Shown here: positions 34,401 to 41,805 of the stretch, piece after piece
How the letters are laid out: the number at the start of each line of letters is the position of its first letter
How positions within the stretch are numbered: the first letter of the stretch is position 1
Assembly: GCA_946409635.1 (NCBI GenBank)
Contig: CAMJXD010000010.1
Coordinates: 1-47,724, forward strand
Direction of reading: 5' to 3'
Length of the DNA: 47,724 nt
Source: an uncultured Prevotellaceae bacterium
Lineage (GTDB): Bacteria > Bacteroidota > Bacteroidia > Bacteroidales > Muribaculaceae
Notes under the pieces: model-generated
What the model saw: the letters and a program-made list of their open reading frames with translations, nothing else
Databases searched by the model: none
Told to the model about the DNA's origin: nothing
Made by a program: the position numbers and the translations under genes

Positions 34401-35100
34401 TGATGTTGCTGCGGCCCTCAACACCCTTCTTGGTAGTGATCATCACAACACCGTTGGCACCACGGGCACCATACAGAGCCGAAGCACTTGCGTCCTTGAG
34501 GACGGTCATCGACTCGATATCCGACGGGTTGATTGTGCTGAGCGTACCGTCAAAGGGGGCACCGTCGACAACATACAGCGGCTGGCTCGATGCGTTGATC
34601 GAACCGTAACCACGAATTTGGATGCTGGGCGATGAACCAGGCTGACCAGAAGCGGCAGTTACCTGCAGACCAGCTACGTTACCCTCGAGGGCCTTGGTAG
34701 CGTCGGTCACAGGACGCAACTCCAGTTTCTTGTTGGATACAGCCTCGGCCGAACCGGTGTAGGAAGTCTTCTTGGCAGTACCATAGGCAACAACCATCAC
34801 CTCGTCCAGAGCCGTGCCATCGTCGGTCAAGGTGATGGACATGTTAGGCTGGATAGGAAGTTCCTGGGTCTTATAACCCACATACGAAACTTTGAGGGTC
34901 TTCACATTGTAAGGAAGATTGAGCGAGAACTCACCGTTAACGTCGGTGGCCGCGCCGTTTCCTCCGCCAATGGGCTGGATCGTTGCACCAATCAGCGGCT
35001 CGCCGTTGGCGTCAACTACCTGTCCCCTCACTACTTGTTGGGCACTCATGCCCAGTGAGATAGCACAGATGGCTATCAGCAGCAGAAATAGCTTCTTCAT
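31405..35100 (-). CDS. SusC/RagA-family TonB-dependent transporter fused to coiled coil and OmpA domain (pair 3)
   Basis: The 1231-residue protein has a signal peptide (MKKLFLLLIAICAISLGMSAQ), a CarboxypepD-regulatory-like domain (VVRGQVVDANGEPLIGATI), TonB box DEVMVVAYG, plug (SSQPLYVVDGAPF, DIESMTVLKDASASALYGARG) and a full barrel ending TYTVGIELNFG. The usual end is followed by an alanine-rich coiled coil (NGQINDLRAQLADAHN, SRLAQLQGDLDAANRALANC; about 1061-1119) and an OmpA-like domain (about 1120-1231; KGYASPEGKED, NVKLANGRAASV, SWNRVSICEIIV). The coil and OmpA parts are almost identical in sequence to those of pair 2, 21 kb away, while the barrels are only distant relatives. It leads a three-gene operon with its own promoter. 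The cargo is unknown. Confidence 0.95.
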   Translation of the reverse strand: MKKLFLLLIAICAISLGMSAQQVVRGQVVDANGEPLIGATIQPIGGGNGAATDVNGEFSLNLPYNVKTLKVSYVGYKTQELPIQPNMSITLTDDGTALDEVMVVAYGTAKKTSYTGSAEAVSNKKLELRPVTDATKALEGNVAGLQVTAASGQPGSSPSIQIRGYGSINASSQPLYVVDGAPFDGTLSTINPSDIESMTVLKDASASALYGARGANGVVMITTKKGVEGRSNIMWRSTFGWSSRATKRYDHVDQKEFVQLVYESLRNQAIDNGNSWNDAEAIARAGLSGQLGGEQYNPFKNYTWGEIIDPVTGQVRADAQSAWNEDWYDSVIRNNAFRHEHQLQVTGGSEHAQYMMSLGYLNEDGILKTTNYERYTGRANVTSQITDWLGANINVSLAHAMQNFNDYEDTSTSNPWYTAQFINPLFPVYLKDIDGKTMYDGDGNILYDWGEPTANGTRPGSLSDFSSLGMLMLDKAYAKRDVAGLRTGIVLGSDLAKYGWRQGIKLAVNFSTDYQTINNTRYMNSQHGNQANAGGLLEKYNRRIQSYTFNQLLTWDRTFGEHTIGLLAGHEWYAYEYSYLLAGKTNLVDGILELRPATTLLEADSYSDKYRIDSWLGRASYNYGGRYFLSASLRQDKSSRFHPDHNKGTFWSVGANWRISGEKFMQNVGWVNNLSVKASYGEQGNDMLSTYYAWQSLYDLSYSNATNIGALISSLENQTVSWEKSRNFNAGFDAILFNHRLQLNVDFYNRLTKDLLLERPMALSTGFTGYMDNIGDMRNRGVEASLRITPVRTADFEWNITAMATHNKNKVIKLTKEAPVLTYGVRVIEEGKPIYTYYMNKSAGVDPSTGYPLYWAYEKDKEGNKIEGTDYITDNSSIATNCKYYLGSRQPDLFGSLGTDFTWKGLTLSVLTTYSLGGKVYDSLYASDMDLWYISSTWNKNMLRRWQKPGDITDVPRATIAGSMLNTDRYLIDASYFAIKNITLAYALPMSWIGKLGMTGARIFGSVDNLALWTHLNGMDPQYNFSGGTNYDYSPNRTYTVGIELNFGKSYAAAAPAVNVNALNGQINDLRAQLADAHNAAADANSRLAQLQGDLDAANRALANCRNDLNAAKNAAPKVVDNSKQYMNILVHFPKSGTAVTADQRANVERVAAYLKSHPEATCVIKGYASPEGKEDVNVKLANGRAASVKDMLVKKYGIAANRINAAGQGIGNMFDELSWNRVSICEIIVK

Positions 35101-35176
35101 AAAATAGTGATGTTTATTAATTAATACAATAGTAGTTAAAAATGTGTTTTGTTATCTTCATCATTTATCATTAGTT

Positions 35177-35226
35177 TTGTAAGGTCTCGATGGTGCATTC
35201 TGGTAGACGCTATCGAAGATTTACAA
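35177..35226 (-). other. Predicted leader stem-loop upstream of susC (pair 3)
   Basis: TTGTAA (35177-35182) pairs with TTACAA (35221-35226), with an inner imperfect TCTCGAT/ATCGAAGA stem. It lies at the very 5' end of the transcript predicted from the adjacent promoter, about 80-125 nt before the start codon. Function is not known. Confidence 0.35.
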
Positions 35227-35231
35227 GTATG

Positions 35232-35263
35232 CAAAACTAGTCAAAAAATGTGAAATGGGCAAA
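35232..35263 (-). promoter_or_regulatory. Promoter for SusC/SusD operon 3
   Basis: On the minus strand, TAGTTTTG (35239-35232) is an exact TAnnTTTG box and TTTG (35263-35260) lies 20 nt upstream. Transcription would begin near 35225, giving a leader of about 125 nt. Confidence 0.6.
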
Positions 35264-35427
35264 ATAAATGGAAGTTTTTAACTAAATGCCCCTGTTTTCT
35301 ATCTTTTTGAGCACTTTATAAATAAATTGTAAGAAAACTACGATTTTATTACATTTAATATATCAACTAGCTAAAAACAAACAAGTTATACTCATTTTTA
35401 AGGGATTTTTTTGAATTCCATAATAAC

Positions 35428-35469
35428 AATTTCAATTGTTAAATACAACACATTTTAACAATTGAAATT
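35428..35469. repeat. Perfect 16-bp AT-rich inverted repeat
   Basis: AATTTCAATTGTTAAA (35428-35443) is the exact reverse complement of 35454-35469, with a 10-nt spacer. It lies in the AT-rich gap 35101-35609, about 165 nt upstream of the susC -33 box and about 140 nt after the TrmH-family gene. No gene is visible in the gap. Symmetry suggests a dimeric regulator site, but nothing here identifies the protein. Confidence 0.6.
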
Positions 35470-35609
35470 TAACTAAATCCACTACCTGAAACTACAGATT
35501 CTAATTATTTTTTTGCCCTAAATTGACAATTTTTGTCCCTGTTAATAACTTTTTCCATCATTTGTCACACGCCCGCAGTCGACCCCTTCCAGCACTTTAA
35601 ATGATTGAA

Positions 35610-36140
35610 TTATTGAAACTGGCAGTAGAGGTGCCACATGACTATGGCGGCACAGCACGAGATGTTGAGTGAGTGCTTGGTGCCATGCTGGGGTATTTCC
35701 ACACAATAGTCGCTGGCATCCACCACCTCCTGACTAACGCCCTTCACTTCATTGCCCATGACGATGGCCAGTTTGCCGGCCGGATCTGGCTTGAATGCAT
35801 CCAGGCTCACGCTGTCGTGTACCTGCTCGACCGAGCAGACAATGTAACCTGCCTGCTTGAGCCGGTCAACTGCTTCTAGTGTGGTGGGATAGTATTGCCA
35901 GTCCACTGCATCCTCAGCCCCGAGAGCCGTCTTGTGGATTTCGGCCTTGGGCGGCTGTGGCGTAATGCCACACAGCACGATACGCTCAATCAAGAAGGCA
36001 TCGGCCGTGCGAAATACCGATCCCACGTTCATCTCGCTGCGCACATTGTCCAGCACTACCGTGACGGGCAACTTCACCGACAGCCTGTACTGTTCTACAC
36101 CCACACGGTGCAGTTCAACCATCGTTTTCTTCCTTGACAT
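35610..36140 (-). CDS. TrmH/SpoU-family RNA 2'-O-methyltransferase
   Basis: The 176-residue protein is a single SPOUT domain. Motif 1 is VVLDNVRSEMNVGSVFRTADA, seen as NVRSEMNVGSVFRTADAF near residues 32-49 with the catalytic Arg. Motif 2 is LAIVMGNEVKGVS (about 125-137) and motif 3 is IPQHGTKHSLNISCCAAIV, forming the trefoil knot that binds SAM. Family members methylate a ribose 2'-OH in tRNA or rRNA; the exact target cannot be told without the extra N-terminal domain that some subfamilies have. It has its own full promoter and is divergent from nadA. Confidence 0.9.
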   Translation of the reverse strand: MSRKKTMVELHRVGVEQYRLSVKLPVTVVLDNVRSEMNVGSVFRTADAFLIERIVLCGITPQPPKAEIHKTALGAEDAVDWQYYPTTLEAVDRLKQAGYIVCSVEQVHDSVSLDAFKPDPAGKLAIVMGNEVKGVSQEVVDASDYCVEIPQHGTKHSLNISCCAAIVMWHLYCQFQ

Positions 36141-36160
36141 AATTAAGTGTTAATCCACCA

Positions 36161-36192
36161 CAAAGGTACACAATTGTTTTTAGAGCCACAAA
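36161..36192 (-). promoter_or_regulatory. Promoter for TrmH-family gene
   Basis: On the minus strand, TACCTTTG (36168-36161) and TTTG (36192-36189) are 20 nt apart, both exact matches to the Bacteroidota consensus. The -7 box lies 21 nt from the start codon. Confidence 0.65.
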
Positions 36193-36223
36193 ATCGATGC
36201 GTTGATGGCGATGTCAATAACCC

Positions 36224-36545
36224 TGTTGATAGCTGTTGAAAAGTATTTCAAAAAAAATCACAAAAAACACTTGACAAATCCAAATCGGTTGTGCTTATCA
36301 ATCTTTTCATGCCGGCCAAAAAAGTTAGCACAAAAATTTTATTGCTCTTTAAACATGGTTTTCACCAGCCAATGTTAGAAAAATCCGTAATAAAATATTA
36401 ACTTTGCGGGTTGTTTACACCCTGTTAATAAAATAGGGAAAAGGCTAATGCACAGCCATTAGGCTTGTAGATAAACTATCAATAAGTGCCTGGTGGGCGT
36501 TGATAACGTCACAGGGGGCTATTGCAGCCCAAAAAGTTTTCAACA
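36224..36545. other. AT-rich divergent region with DnaA-box-like 9-mers; candidate origin element or long nadA leader
   Basis: The 475-nt gap between the TrmH-family gene and nadA holds no gene. It contains TGTTGATAG (36224), TGTTGAAAA (36234), TGTTAATAA (36423), CGTTGATAA (36498) and TTTTCAACA (36537), variants of TGTTRAWAA on both strands, close to the DnaA box TTATCCACA read in reverse. Hairpins CTAATG/CATTAG near 36450-36470 and GGGCT/AGCCC near 36516-36530 also occur. Two parS sites lie 16-17 kb to the left. An origin role is a hypothesis; long untranslated leader for nadA is the alternative. Confidence 0.3.
36399..36406 (+). promoter_or_regulatory. -7 box for nadA
   Basis: TAACTTTG matches TAnnTTTG; TTAG at 36375-36378 lies 20 nt upstream as a weak -33 box. 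It implies a leader of about 200 nt, unusually long for this window. Confidence 0.4.
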
Positions 36546-36615
36546 CAATTGACAGGCATAATAATTGTAGTAAGATTTAAAGTTTTAAAAAATTAAAAAC
36601 AAAATAATATATAAT

Positions 36616-37602
36616 ATGAATGTCGAAAAAGGCTACGTCGATGAGCCCATCGAGGAAGGCATCGACCTGAGAAAAGAAATCCTGCGCCTGAAAAAGGAGC
36701 GCAATGCCGTGATCATGGCCCATTATTATCAGCGCGAGGAAATCCAGCAGCTGGCCGACCACATCGGCGACAGCCTGGCTCTGGCGCAGCTCGCCGCCAA
36801 GACCGATGCTCCGGTGATTGTGCTGTGTGGTGTTCACTTCATGGGCGAGACGGCCAAGATCCTGTGCCCCGACAAGACGGTGATCGTGCCCGACCTGAGT
36901 GCCGGATGCTCGCTGGCCGACAGCTGCCCTGCCGATGAGTTTGAGCAGTTTGTCAAGGCTCATCCTGGCTACACGGTCATCAGCTATGTCAACACCAGTG
37001 CTGCCGTCAAGGCGGTGACCGACGTCGTGGTGACATCGTCCAATGCCAAGGAGATTGTGGGCAGCCTGCCCCAGGACCAGAAAATCATCTTCGGTCCTGA
37101 CCGCAACCTGGGCAACTATATCAACAGCATCACTGGCCGCGAGATGCTGCTGTGGGACGGAGCCTGCCACGTGCACGAGAAATTCAGCGCTGCCAAGCTG
37201 GCCGACCTCAAGCGTGAGCATCCTGGAGCCAAGGTGCTGGTGCACCCCGAGTGCCCCAAGCCCGTGCGCATCATGGCCGACAAGGTGGGCTCGACACAGG
37301 CGTTGCTCAACTTTGCTGTCGACGACGAGAGCCAGGAGTTCATCGTGTGCACCGAGAGCGGCATCCTGTTTGAGATGCAGCGCCGCTGCCCCGAGAAGAC
37401 GTTCATTCCCGCTCCGCCCGACGACGGCAAGTGTGCCTGCAACGAGTGTGAGTACATGAAGCTGATCACCCTGGAGAAGCTATACAACTCGCTCAAGTTT
37501 ATGGCACCCGAGATTACCGTCGATGCCGACATCGCCCAGCGTGCCGTGCAGCCCATCCAGCGCATGCTCGACATCTCGCGTGATTTAGGTATTATTAAGT
37601 AG
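36616..37602 (+). CDS. nadA: Quinolinate synthase
   Basis: The 328-residue protein is full length for NadA. It contains KKERNAVIMAHYYQREEIQQ near the start, DSLALAQLAAK, VVLCGVHFMGETAKIL, STSA-equivalent YVNTSAAVKA, GPDRNLGNY, WDGACHVHEKF and the C-terminal CACNECEYMKL. The three cysteines at CGVHF, GACH and NECEY positions are the expected ligands of the oxygen-sensitive [4Fe-4S] cluster. It condenses iminoaspartate and dihydroxyacetone phosphate to quinolinate in de novo NAD synthesis. nadB and nadC are not in the window. A secreted glutathione peroxidase gene follows after 23 nt. Confidence 0.97.
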   Translation: MNVEKGYVDEPIEEGIDLRKEILRLKKERNAVIMAHYYQREEIQQLADHIGDSLALAQLAAKTDAPVIVLCGVHFMGETAKILCPDKTVIVPDLSAGCSLADSCPADEFEQFVKAHPGYTVISYVNTSAAVKAVTDVVVTSSNAKEIVGSLPQDQKIIFGPDRNLGNYINSITGREMLLWDGACHVHEKFSAAKLADLKREHPGAKVLVHPECPKPVRIMADKVGSTQALLNFAVDDESQEFIVCTESGILFEMQRRCPEKTFIPAPPDDGKCACNECEYMKLITLEKLYNSLKFMAPEITVDADIAQRAVQPIQRMLDISRDLGIIK

Positions 37603-37625
37603 CCTGATGAACAATTCAAGTGTAT

Positions 37626-38231
37626 ATGAAAAAGATTAGTATTCTATCATTATTAATTATATTTAATGTATTCAACATCATGGCACAGAACGTTTATGAT
37701 TTCACTGTGAAGGATCGTCGTGGCAACGACGTTTCATTAACCCAATATAAGGGCAAAGTGCTGCTCATCGTCAACACGGCTACCCGCTGCGGCTTCACTC
37801 CTCAATATGAGGAACTCGAGGCATTATATAAGGAATATAAGGGCCAGGGTCTGGAGATTCTGGACTTCCCCTGCAACCAGTTTGGCGAGCAGGCTCCCGG
37901 AACCGAGGAGGAAATCCACCAGTTCTGTACGCTCAACTTCGGCACCGAGTTCCCGCAGTTCAAGAAGATCGAGGTCAACGGTGAGAACGAGTCACCGCTG
38001 TTCACATTCTTGAAGGCCCAGCAGGGATTCAAGGGTTTTGACAAGGACCACAAGATAGGTGCTCTGCTTGACCAGATGTTGTCTAAGGCCGATCCCGACT
38101 ATGCCAGCAAGCCCGACATCAAGTGGAACTTCACCAAGTTTCTCATTGACCGCGACGGTAACGTGGTAGACCGCTATGAGCCCACCACCGACTGCAAAGT
38201 CATCGAGGAAGCCATCAAGAAATTGCTTTAA
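37626..38231 (+). CDS. Glutathione peroxidase-family thiol peroxidase, exported
   Basis: The start is the ATG before KKISILSLLIIFNVFNIMAQ, which reads as a Sec signal peptide; a GTG six bases upstream is less likely. The mature domain is a complete Gpx fold: NTATRCGFTPQY with the peroxidatic cysteine (a normal TGC codon, not selenocysteine), FPCNQFGEQAPG with the Gln of the catalytic tetrad, and KWNFTKFLIDRDGNVVDRY with Trp and Asn. Such Cys-type enzymes usually draw electrons from thioredoxin-like proteins. Export would place it in the periplasm, which is less usual than the cytoplasmic form. It is likely co-transcribed with nadA. Confidence 0.92.
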   Translation: MKKISILSLLIIFNVFNIMAQNVYDFTVKDRRGNDVSLTQYKGKVLLIVNTATRCGFTPQYEELEALYKEYKGQGLEILDFPCNQFGEQAPGTEEEIHQFCTLNFGTEFPQFKKIEVNGENESPLFTFLKAQQGFKGFDKDHKIGALLDQMLSKADPDYASKPDIKWNFTKFLIDRDGNVVDRYEPTTDCKVIEEAIKKLL

Positions 38232-38233
38232 TC

Positions 38234-38262
38234 TGGGACAAAGGGACGGTTCTTTTGTCCCA
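38234..38262. repeat. REP-like palindrome (GGGACAAA type)
   Basis: TGGGACAAA (38234-38242) pairs perfectly with TTTGTCCCA (38254-38262) around the 11-nt loop GGGACGGTTCT, followed by AAAAAA. I recall near-identical GGGACAAAGGGACGGTTC-type palindromes scattered in many bacterial genomes as REP-like elements. It sits directly after the peroxidase stop codon and 22 nt before leuS, and could double as a weak terminator. No REP-associated transposase is in the window. Confidence 0.6.
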
Positions 38263-38284
38263 AAAAATATTAATATTATAATTA

Positions 38285-41056
38285 ATGGACTACAACTATA
38301 AGGAAATAGAGAAAAAGTGGCAACAGTATTGGCGTGAGCACCACACCTACAAGTGCGAGATTGACAAGAATAGGCCCAAATTCTATGTGCTCGACATGTT
38401 TCCCTATCCGTCGGGAGCAGGTCTTCACGTGGGTCATCCGCTGGGCTATATTGCCAGCGACATCTATGCCCGCTACAAGCGTCTGAAAGGTTTCAATGTG
38501 CTGCATCCCATGGGATATGATGCCTATGGCTTGCCTGCCGAACAATATGCCATCCAGACGGGACAACATCCTGAAATCACCACCACACAGAACATCGCCC
38601 GCTATCGTGAGCAGCTGGACAAGATAGGTTTCTGCTACGATTGGGACCGCGAGGTGCGCACGTGTGACCCCAAGTACTACAAGTGGACCCAGTGGGCCTT
38701 CCTGCAGATGTTCAAGAGCTACTATAACACCGAGCTTGACAAGGCGCGTCCCATCGAGGAGCTGGTGGCCCACTTTGAGCAGCACGGTACCAGCGGCTGC
38801 CATGCCCACACAAGCAGCACAGACGAGTTTACTGCCGACGAGTGGAACCACATGAGCCAGGTCGAGAAGAATGACGTGCTCATGAACTACCGCATCGCCT
38901 ACCTGGGCAACACGATGGTGAACTGGTGTCCCAAGCTGGGCACCGTGCTGGCCAACGACGAGGTGAGCGAGGGCGTGTCGATACGCGGCGGTTATCCCGT
39001 GGAGCAGAAGATGATGAGCCAGTGGTGCCTGCGCGTGTCGGCCTATGCCGGCCGCCTGCTGCGTGACCTGGAAACCGTCGAGTGGACCGAGTCGATCAAG
39101 GAGACTCAGCGCAACTGGATAGGTTACAGCGAGGGTGCCGAGATGACCTTCAAGGTGGCCGACAGCGACAAGAGTCTGTTGATTTTCACCACCAGGGCCG
39201 ACACCATCTTCGGCGTGACTTTTATGGTGCTTGCACCCGAGAGCATCTATGTCGACGAGGTAGTCACTGCCGAGCAGCGCGCTGCCGTCGACGCCTATCT
39301 CGACGAGGTGAAGCACAAGACCGAGCGCGAGCGCATGATCGAGAAGAAGGTGAGCGGCGTGTTCACCGGCAGCTATGCCGTCAACCCCATCACGGGCAAG
39401 AACATACCTATATATATAAGTGACTATGTGCTCGCGGGCTATGGCACGGGTGCCATCATGGCAGTTCCTGCCCATGACAGCCGCGACTATGCCTTTGCCA
39501 AGCACTTCGATCTGCCCATCATTCCGCTCATCGAGGGCGCCGACGTGAGCGAGGAGAGCTTTGATGCCAAGGAAGGCATCATGGCCAACTCGTCTAACGA
39601 GCGCCTGCAGCTCAACGGACTGCAGGTCAAGGAAGCCATTGCCAAGACCAAGCAGTACATCGAGGAGACCGGCATCGGTCACGTGAAGGTGAACTATCGC
39701 CTGAGGGACGCCATCTTCAGCCGCCAGCGCTACTGGGGTGAACCGTTCCCCATCTATTATGACGAGAACAACCAGCCTCAGCCGCTTGACGAGAGCCAGT
39801 TGCCGCTGCAGTTGCCCGAGGTGGACAAGTTCCTGCCCACCGAGACTGGAGAGCCCCCTCTGGGCCGCGCCAAGAACTGGGTGACCACCGACGGCCACCC
39901 GCTGGAGCTGAACACCATGCCGGGCTTTGCCGGTTCGTCGGCCTACTATCTGCGCTATATGGATCCGCACAACGACGAGGCTCTAGTTTCGCGTGAGGCC
40001 GATGACTACTGGCGCCAGGTTGACCTGTATGTGGGCGGTACCGAGCATGCCACGGGTCACTTGATTTACAGCCGTTTCTGGAACAAGTTCCTGTATGACT
40101 ACGGCTATGTGTGCGAGGCCGAGCCCTTCCGCAAGCTCGTCAACCAGGGCATGATCCAGGGGCGCAGCAACTTTGTTTACCGCATCAAGGACACCAACAA
40201 GTTTGTCTCGCTCAACCTCAAGGACCAGTATGACGTGACGCCCATCCACGTCGACGTGAACATCGTGGACAAGGATGCGCTCGATATCGAGAAATTCCGT
40301 GCCTGGCGTCCCGAGTTCAAGGATGCCGAGTTCATCCTGGAGAACGGCAAGTACATCTGTGGCTGGGCTATCGAGAAGATGTCCAAGTCGATGTTTAACG
40401 TGGTGAACCCCGATGATATCGTGGACGACTATGGTGCCGACACGTTGCGACTCTATGAGATGTTCCTGGGTCCTGTCGAGGCCAGCAAACCCTGGGATAC
40501 CAACGGCATCGACGGCGTGAACCGTTTCCTCAAGCGCCTGTGGGCTCTGTTCTACAAGGGCGACGACATGCAGTTGACCGATGAGCAGCCCAGCAGTCAG
40601 GCCCTGAAGTCGGTGCACAAGCTCATCAAGAAGGTGAGCGGTGACATCGAGTCGTTCAGCTACAACACATCGGTGGCAGCCTTCATGATCTGTGTCAACT
40701 CGTTGACACAGATGAAGTGCCGCAGTCGCGAGGTATATGAGCCCATCGTGGTCTTGCTGGCACCGTTTGCACCGCACATTGCCGAGGAGCTGTGGCACGT
40801 GCTGGGTCACGACGGCAGCGTGTGTGACGCCCAGTGGCCCACGTGGAACGAGGAGTATCTCAAGGAATCGACGGTGAAATATGGCGTGTCGTTCAACGGC
40901 AAGTCGCGCTTTACCATCGAGGTGCCTGCCGATGCCGACGAGGAAGAGGTGAAGCGCCTGGCCCTGACCGATGCCAATGCTGAGCGCTGGCTCGACGGCA
41001 AGACGCCCCGCAAGATTATCTTTGTCAAGGGCAAGCTCGTCAACATCGTCGTGTAA
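38285..41056 (+). CDS. leuS: Leucyl-tRNA synthetase
   Basis: The 923-residue protein has the length and order of bacterial LeuRS. The class I HIGH-type motif is [16 protein letters not shown] near residue 40. The CP1 editing domain (about 225-420) contains [20 protein letters not shown] and [20 protein letters not shown]. The leucine-specific region includes [11 protein letters not shown], and the KMSKS motif is exact at residues 698-702. The anticodon-binding domain and C-terminal extension follow. It charges tRNA-Leu in the cytoplasm and is essential. rdgB lies downstream. Confidence 0.98.
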   Translation: MDYNYKEIEKKWQQYWREHHTYKCEIDKNRPKFYVLDMFPYPSGAGLHVGHPLGYIASDIYARYKRLKGFNVLHPMGYDAYGLPAEQYAIQTGQHPEITTTQNIARYREQLDKIGFCYDWDREVRTCDPKYYKWTQWAFLQMFKSYYNTELDKARPIEELVAHFEQHGTSGCHAHTSSTDEFTADEWNHMSQVEKNDVLMNYRIAYLGNTMVNWCPKLGTVLANDEVSEGVSIRGGYPVEQKMMSQWCLRVSAYAGRLLRDLETVEWTESIKETQRNWIGYSEGAEMTFKVADSDKSLLIFTTRADTIFGVTFMVLAPESIYVDEVVTAEQRAAVDAYLDEVKHKTERERMIEKKVSGVFTGSYAVNPITGKNIPIYISDYVLAGYGTGAIMAVPAHDSRDYAFAKHFDLPIIPLIEGADVSEESFDAKEGIMANSSNERLQLNGLQVKEAIAKTKQYIEETGIGHVKVNYRLRDAIFSRQRYWGEPFPIYYDENNQPQPLDESQLPLQLPEVDKFLPTETGEPPLGRAKNWVTTDGHPLELNTMPGFAGSSAYYLRYMDPHNDEALVSREADDYWRQVDLYVGGTEHATGHLIYSRFWNKFLYDYGYVCEAEPFRKLVNQGMIQGRSNFVYRIKDTNKFVSLNLKDQYDVTPIHVDVNIVDKDALDIEKFRAWRPEFKDAEFILENGKYICGWAIEKMSKSMFNVVNPDDIVDDYGADTLRLYEMFLGPVEASKPWDTNGIDGVNRFLKRLWALFYKGDDMQLTDEQPSSQALKSVHKLIKKVSGDIESFSYNTSVAAFMICVNSLTQMKCRSREVYEPIVVLLAPFAPHIAEELWHVLGHDGSVCDAQWPTWNEEYLKESTVKYGVSFNGKSRFTIEVPADADEEEVKRLALTDANAERWLDGKTPRKIIFVKGKLVNIVV

Positions 41057-41076
41057 TCACTTTTTGAAAACAGTTT

Positions 41077-41137
41077 GGACAGCTTGGACAACTTTTCATG
41101 GACTAAAAAACAGTAGATTGAGTTGTTCAAGCTGTCC
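41077..41137. repeat. Interrupted 16-bp inverted repeat between leuS and rdgB
   Basis: GGACAGCTTGGACAAC (41077-41092) pairs with GTTGTTCAAGCTGTCC (41122-41137) with a single G-U, separated by 29 nt. The left arm also contains the direct repeat TTGGACA. It ends 10 nt before the rdgB start codon, so it could terminate leuS transcription or mask the rdgB start. Confidence 0.55.
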
Positions 41138-41146
41138 TTATATAAA

Positions 41147-41737
41147 ATGGATATGAAGAAGATTGTCTTTGCTACCAACAATTCTCACAAACTGACTGAG
41201 TTGCGTCAGATGCTGGGTGACCGTTACGAGATACTGGGTCTTGCCGACATAGGCTGTCATGAGGATATTCCCGAGACGGCCAGCGTCATCGAGGGCAATG
41301 CCCGCATGAAGGCCCAGTATGTCAAGGAGCACTACGGCTATGACTGCTTCAGCGACGACACTGGACTCGAGATTGACGCCCTGAACGGCGAGCCTGGTGT
41401 CTACTCGGCACGCTATGCCGGTCCGGGCCACGACAGCGAGGCCAACATCGACAAGGTGCTGAGCAAGCTGGAAGGCGTGACCAACCGCACGGCCCGATTC
41501 CGCACGGCCATTGCCCTGTTGCAGGGCGATGAGATGCACCTGTTTGAGGGTCAGGTCGAGGGCGTTATCCTCACCGAGCGTCACGGCACAGGAGGCTTTG
41601 GCTATGACAGCATCTTCCAGCCGCTGGAGGGCGATGGACTCACCTTTGCCCAGATGCCGCCCGAAGAAAAGAACCGCATCAGTCACCGCGGCCGCGCCGT
41701 TGCCCGCCTGGTAGCCTACCTGTCAGGCAACGAGTAA
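41147..41737 (+). CDS. rdgB: Non-canonical purine NTP pyrophosphatase (RdgB/HAM1)
   Basis: The start is the ATG at 41147 (MDMKKIVFATNN); the ATG at 41153 is equally good. The frame is open upstream into the inverted repeat, which I exclude. The ~196 residues carry the family motifs KKIVFATNNSHKLTELRQML, CFSDDTGLEIDALNGEPGVY, SARYAG, GTGGFGYDSIFQP and ISHRGRAVARL. The enzyme hydrolyses ITP, dITP and XTP to the monophosphates, cleaning the nucleotide pool. It follows leuS by about 90 nt. Confidence 0.96.
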   Translation: MDMKKIVFATNNSHKLTELRQMLGDRYEILGLADIGCHEDIPETASVIEGNARMKAQYVKEHYGYDCFSDDTGLEIDALNGEPGVYSARYAGPGHDSEANIDKVLSKLEGVTNRTARFRTAIALLQGDEMHLFEGQVEGVILTERHGTGGFGYDSIFQPLEGDGLTFAQMPPEEKNRISHRGRAVARLVAYLSGNE

Positions 41738-41805
41738 CCACGTGATGGATAACAGACATTTCAAGTATATCATTATATAATTAAGCCTATTAATACTTTA
41801 TTGTT

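Noticed and set aside
37767-37790. Selenocysteine at the peroxidase active site
   Set aside because: The active-site codon in TATRCGFTPQ is TGC, an ordinary cysteine codon; there is no in-frame TGA.
39676-39692. GGTCACGTGAAGGT in leuS as a third parS site
   Set aside because: Only the central CACGTGAA matches; the outer TGTT/AACA halves are missing. The same holds for partial matches near 22985 and 41738.
38282-39970. A 562-codon antisense frame over leuS
   Set aside because: Shadow of leuS, which has intact HIGH and KMSKS motifs in the forward frame.
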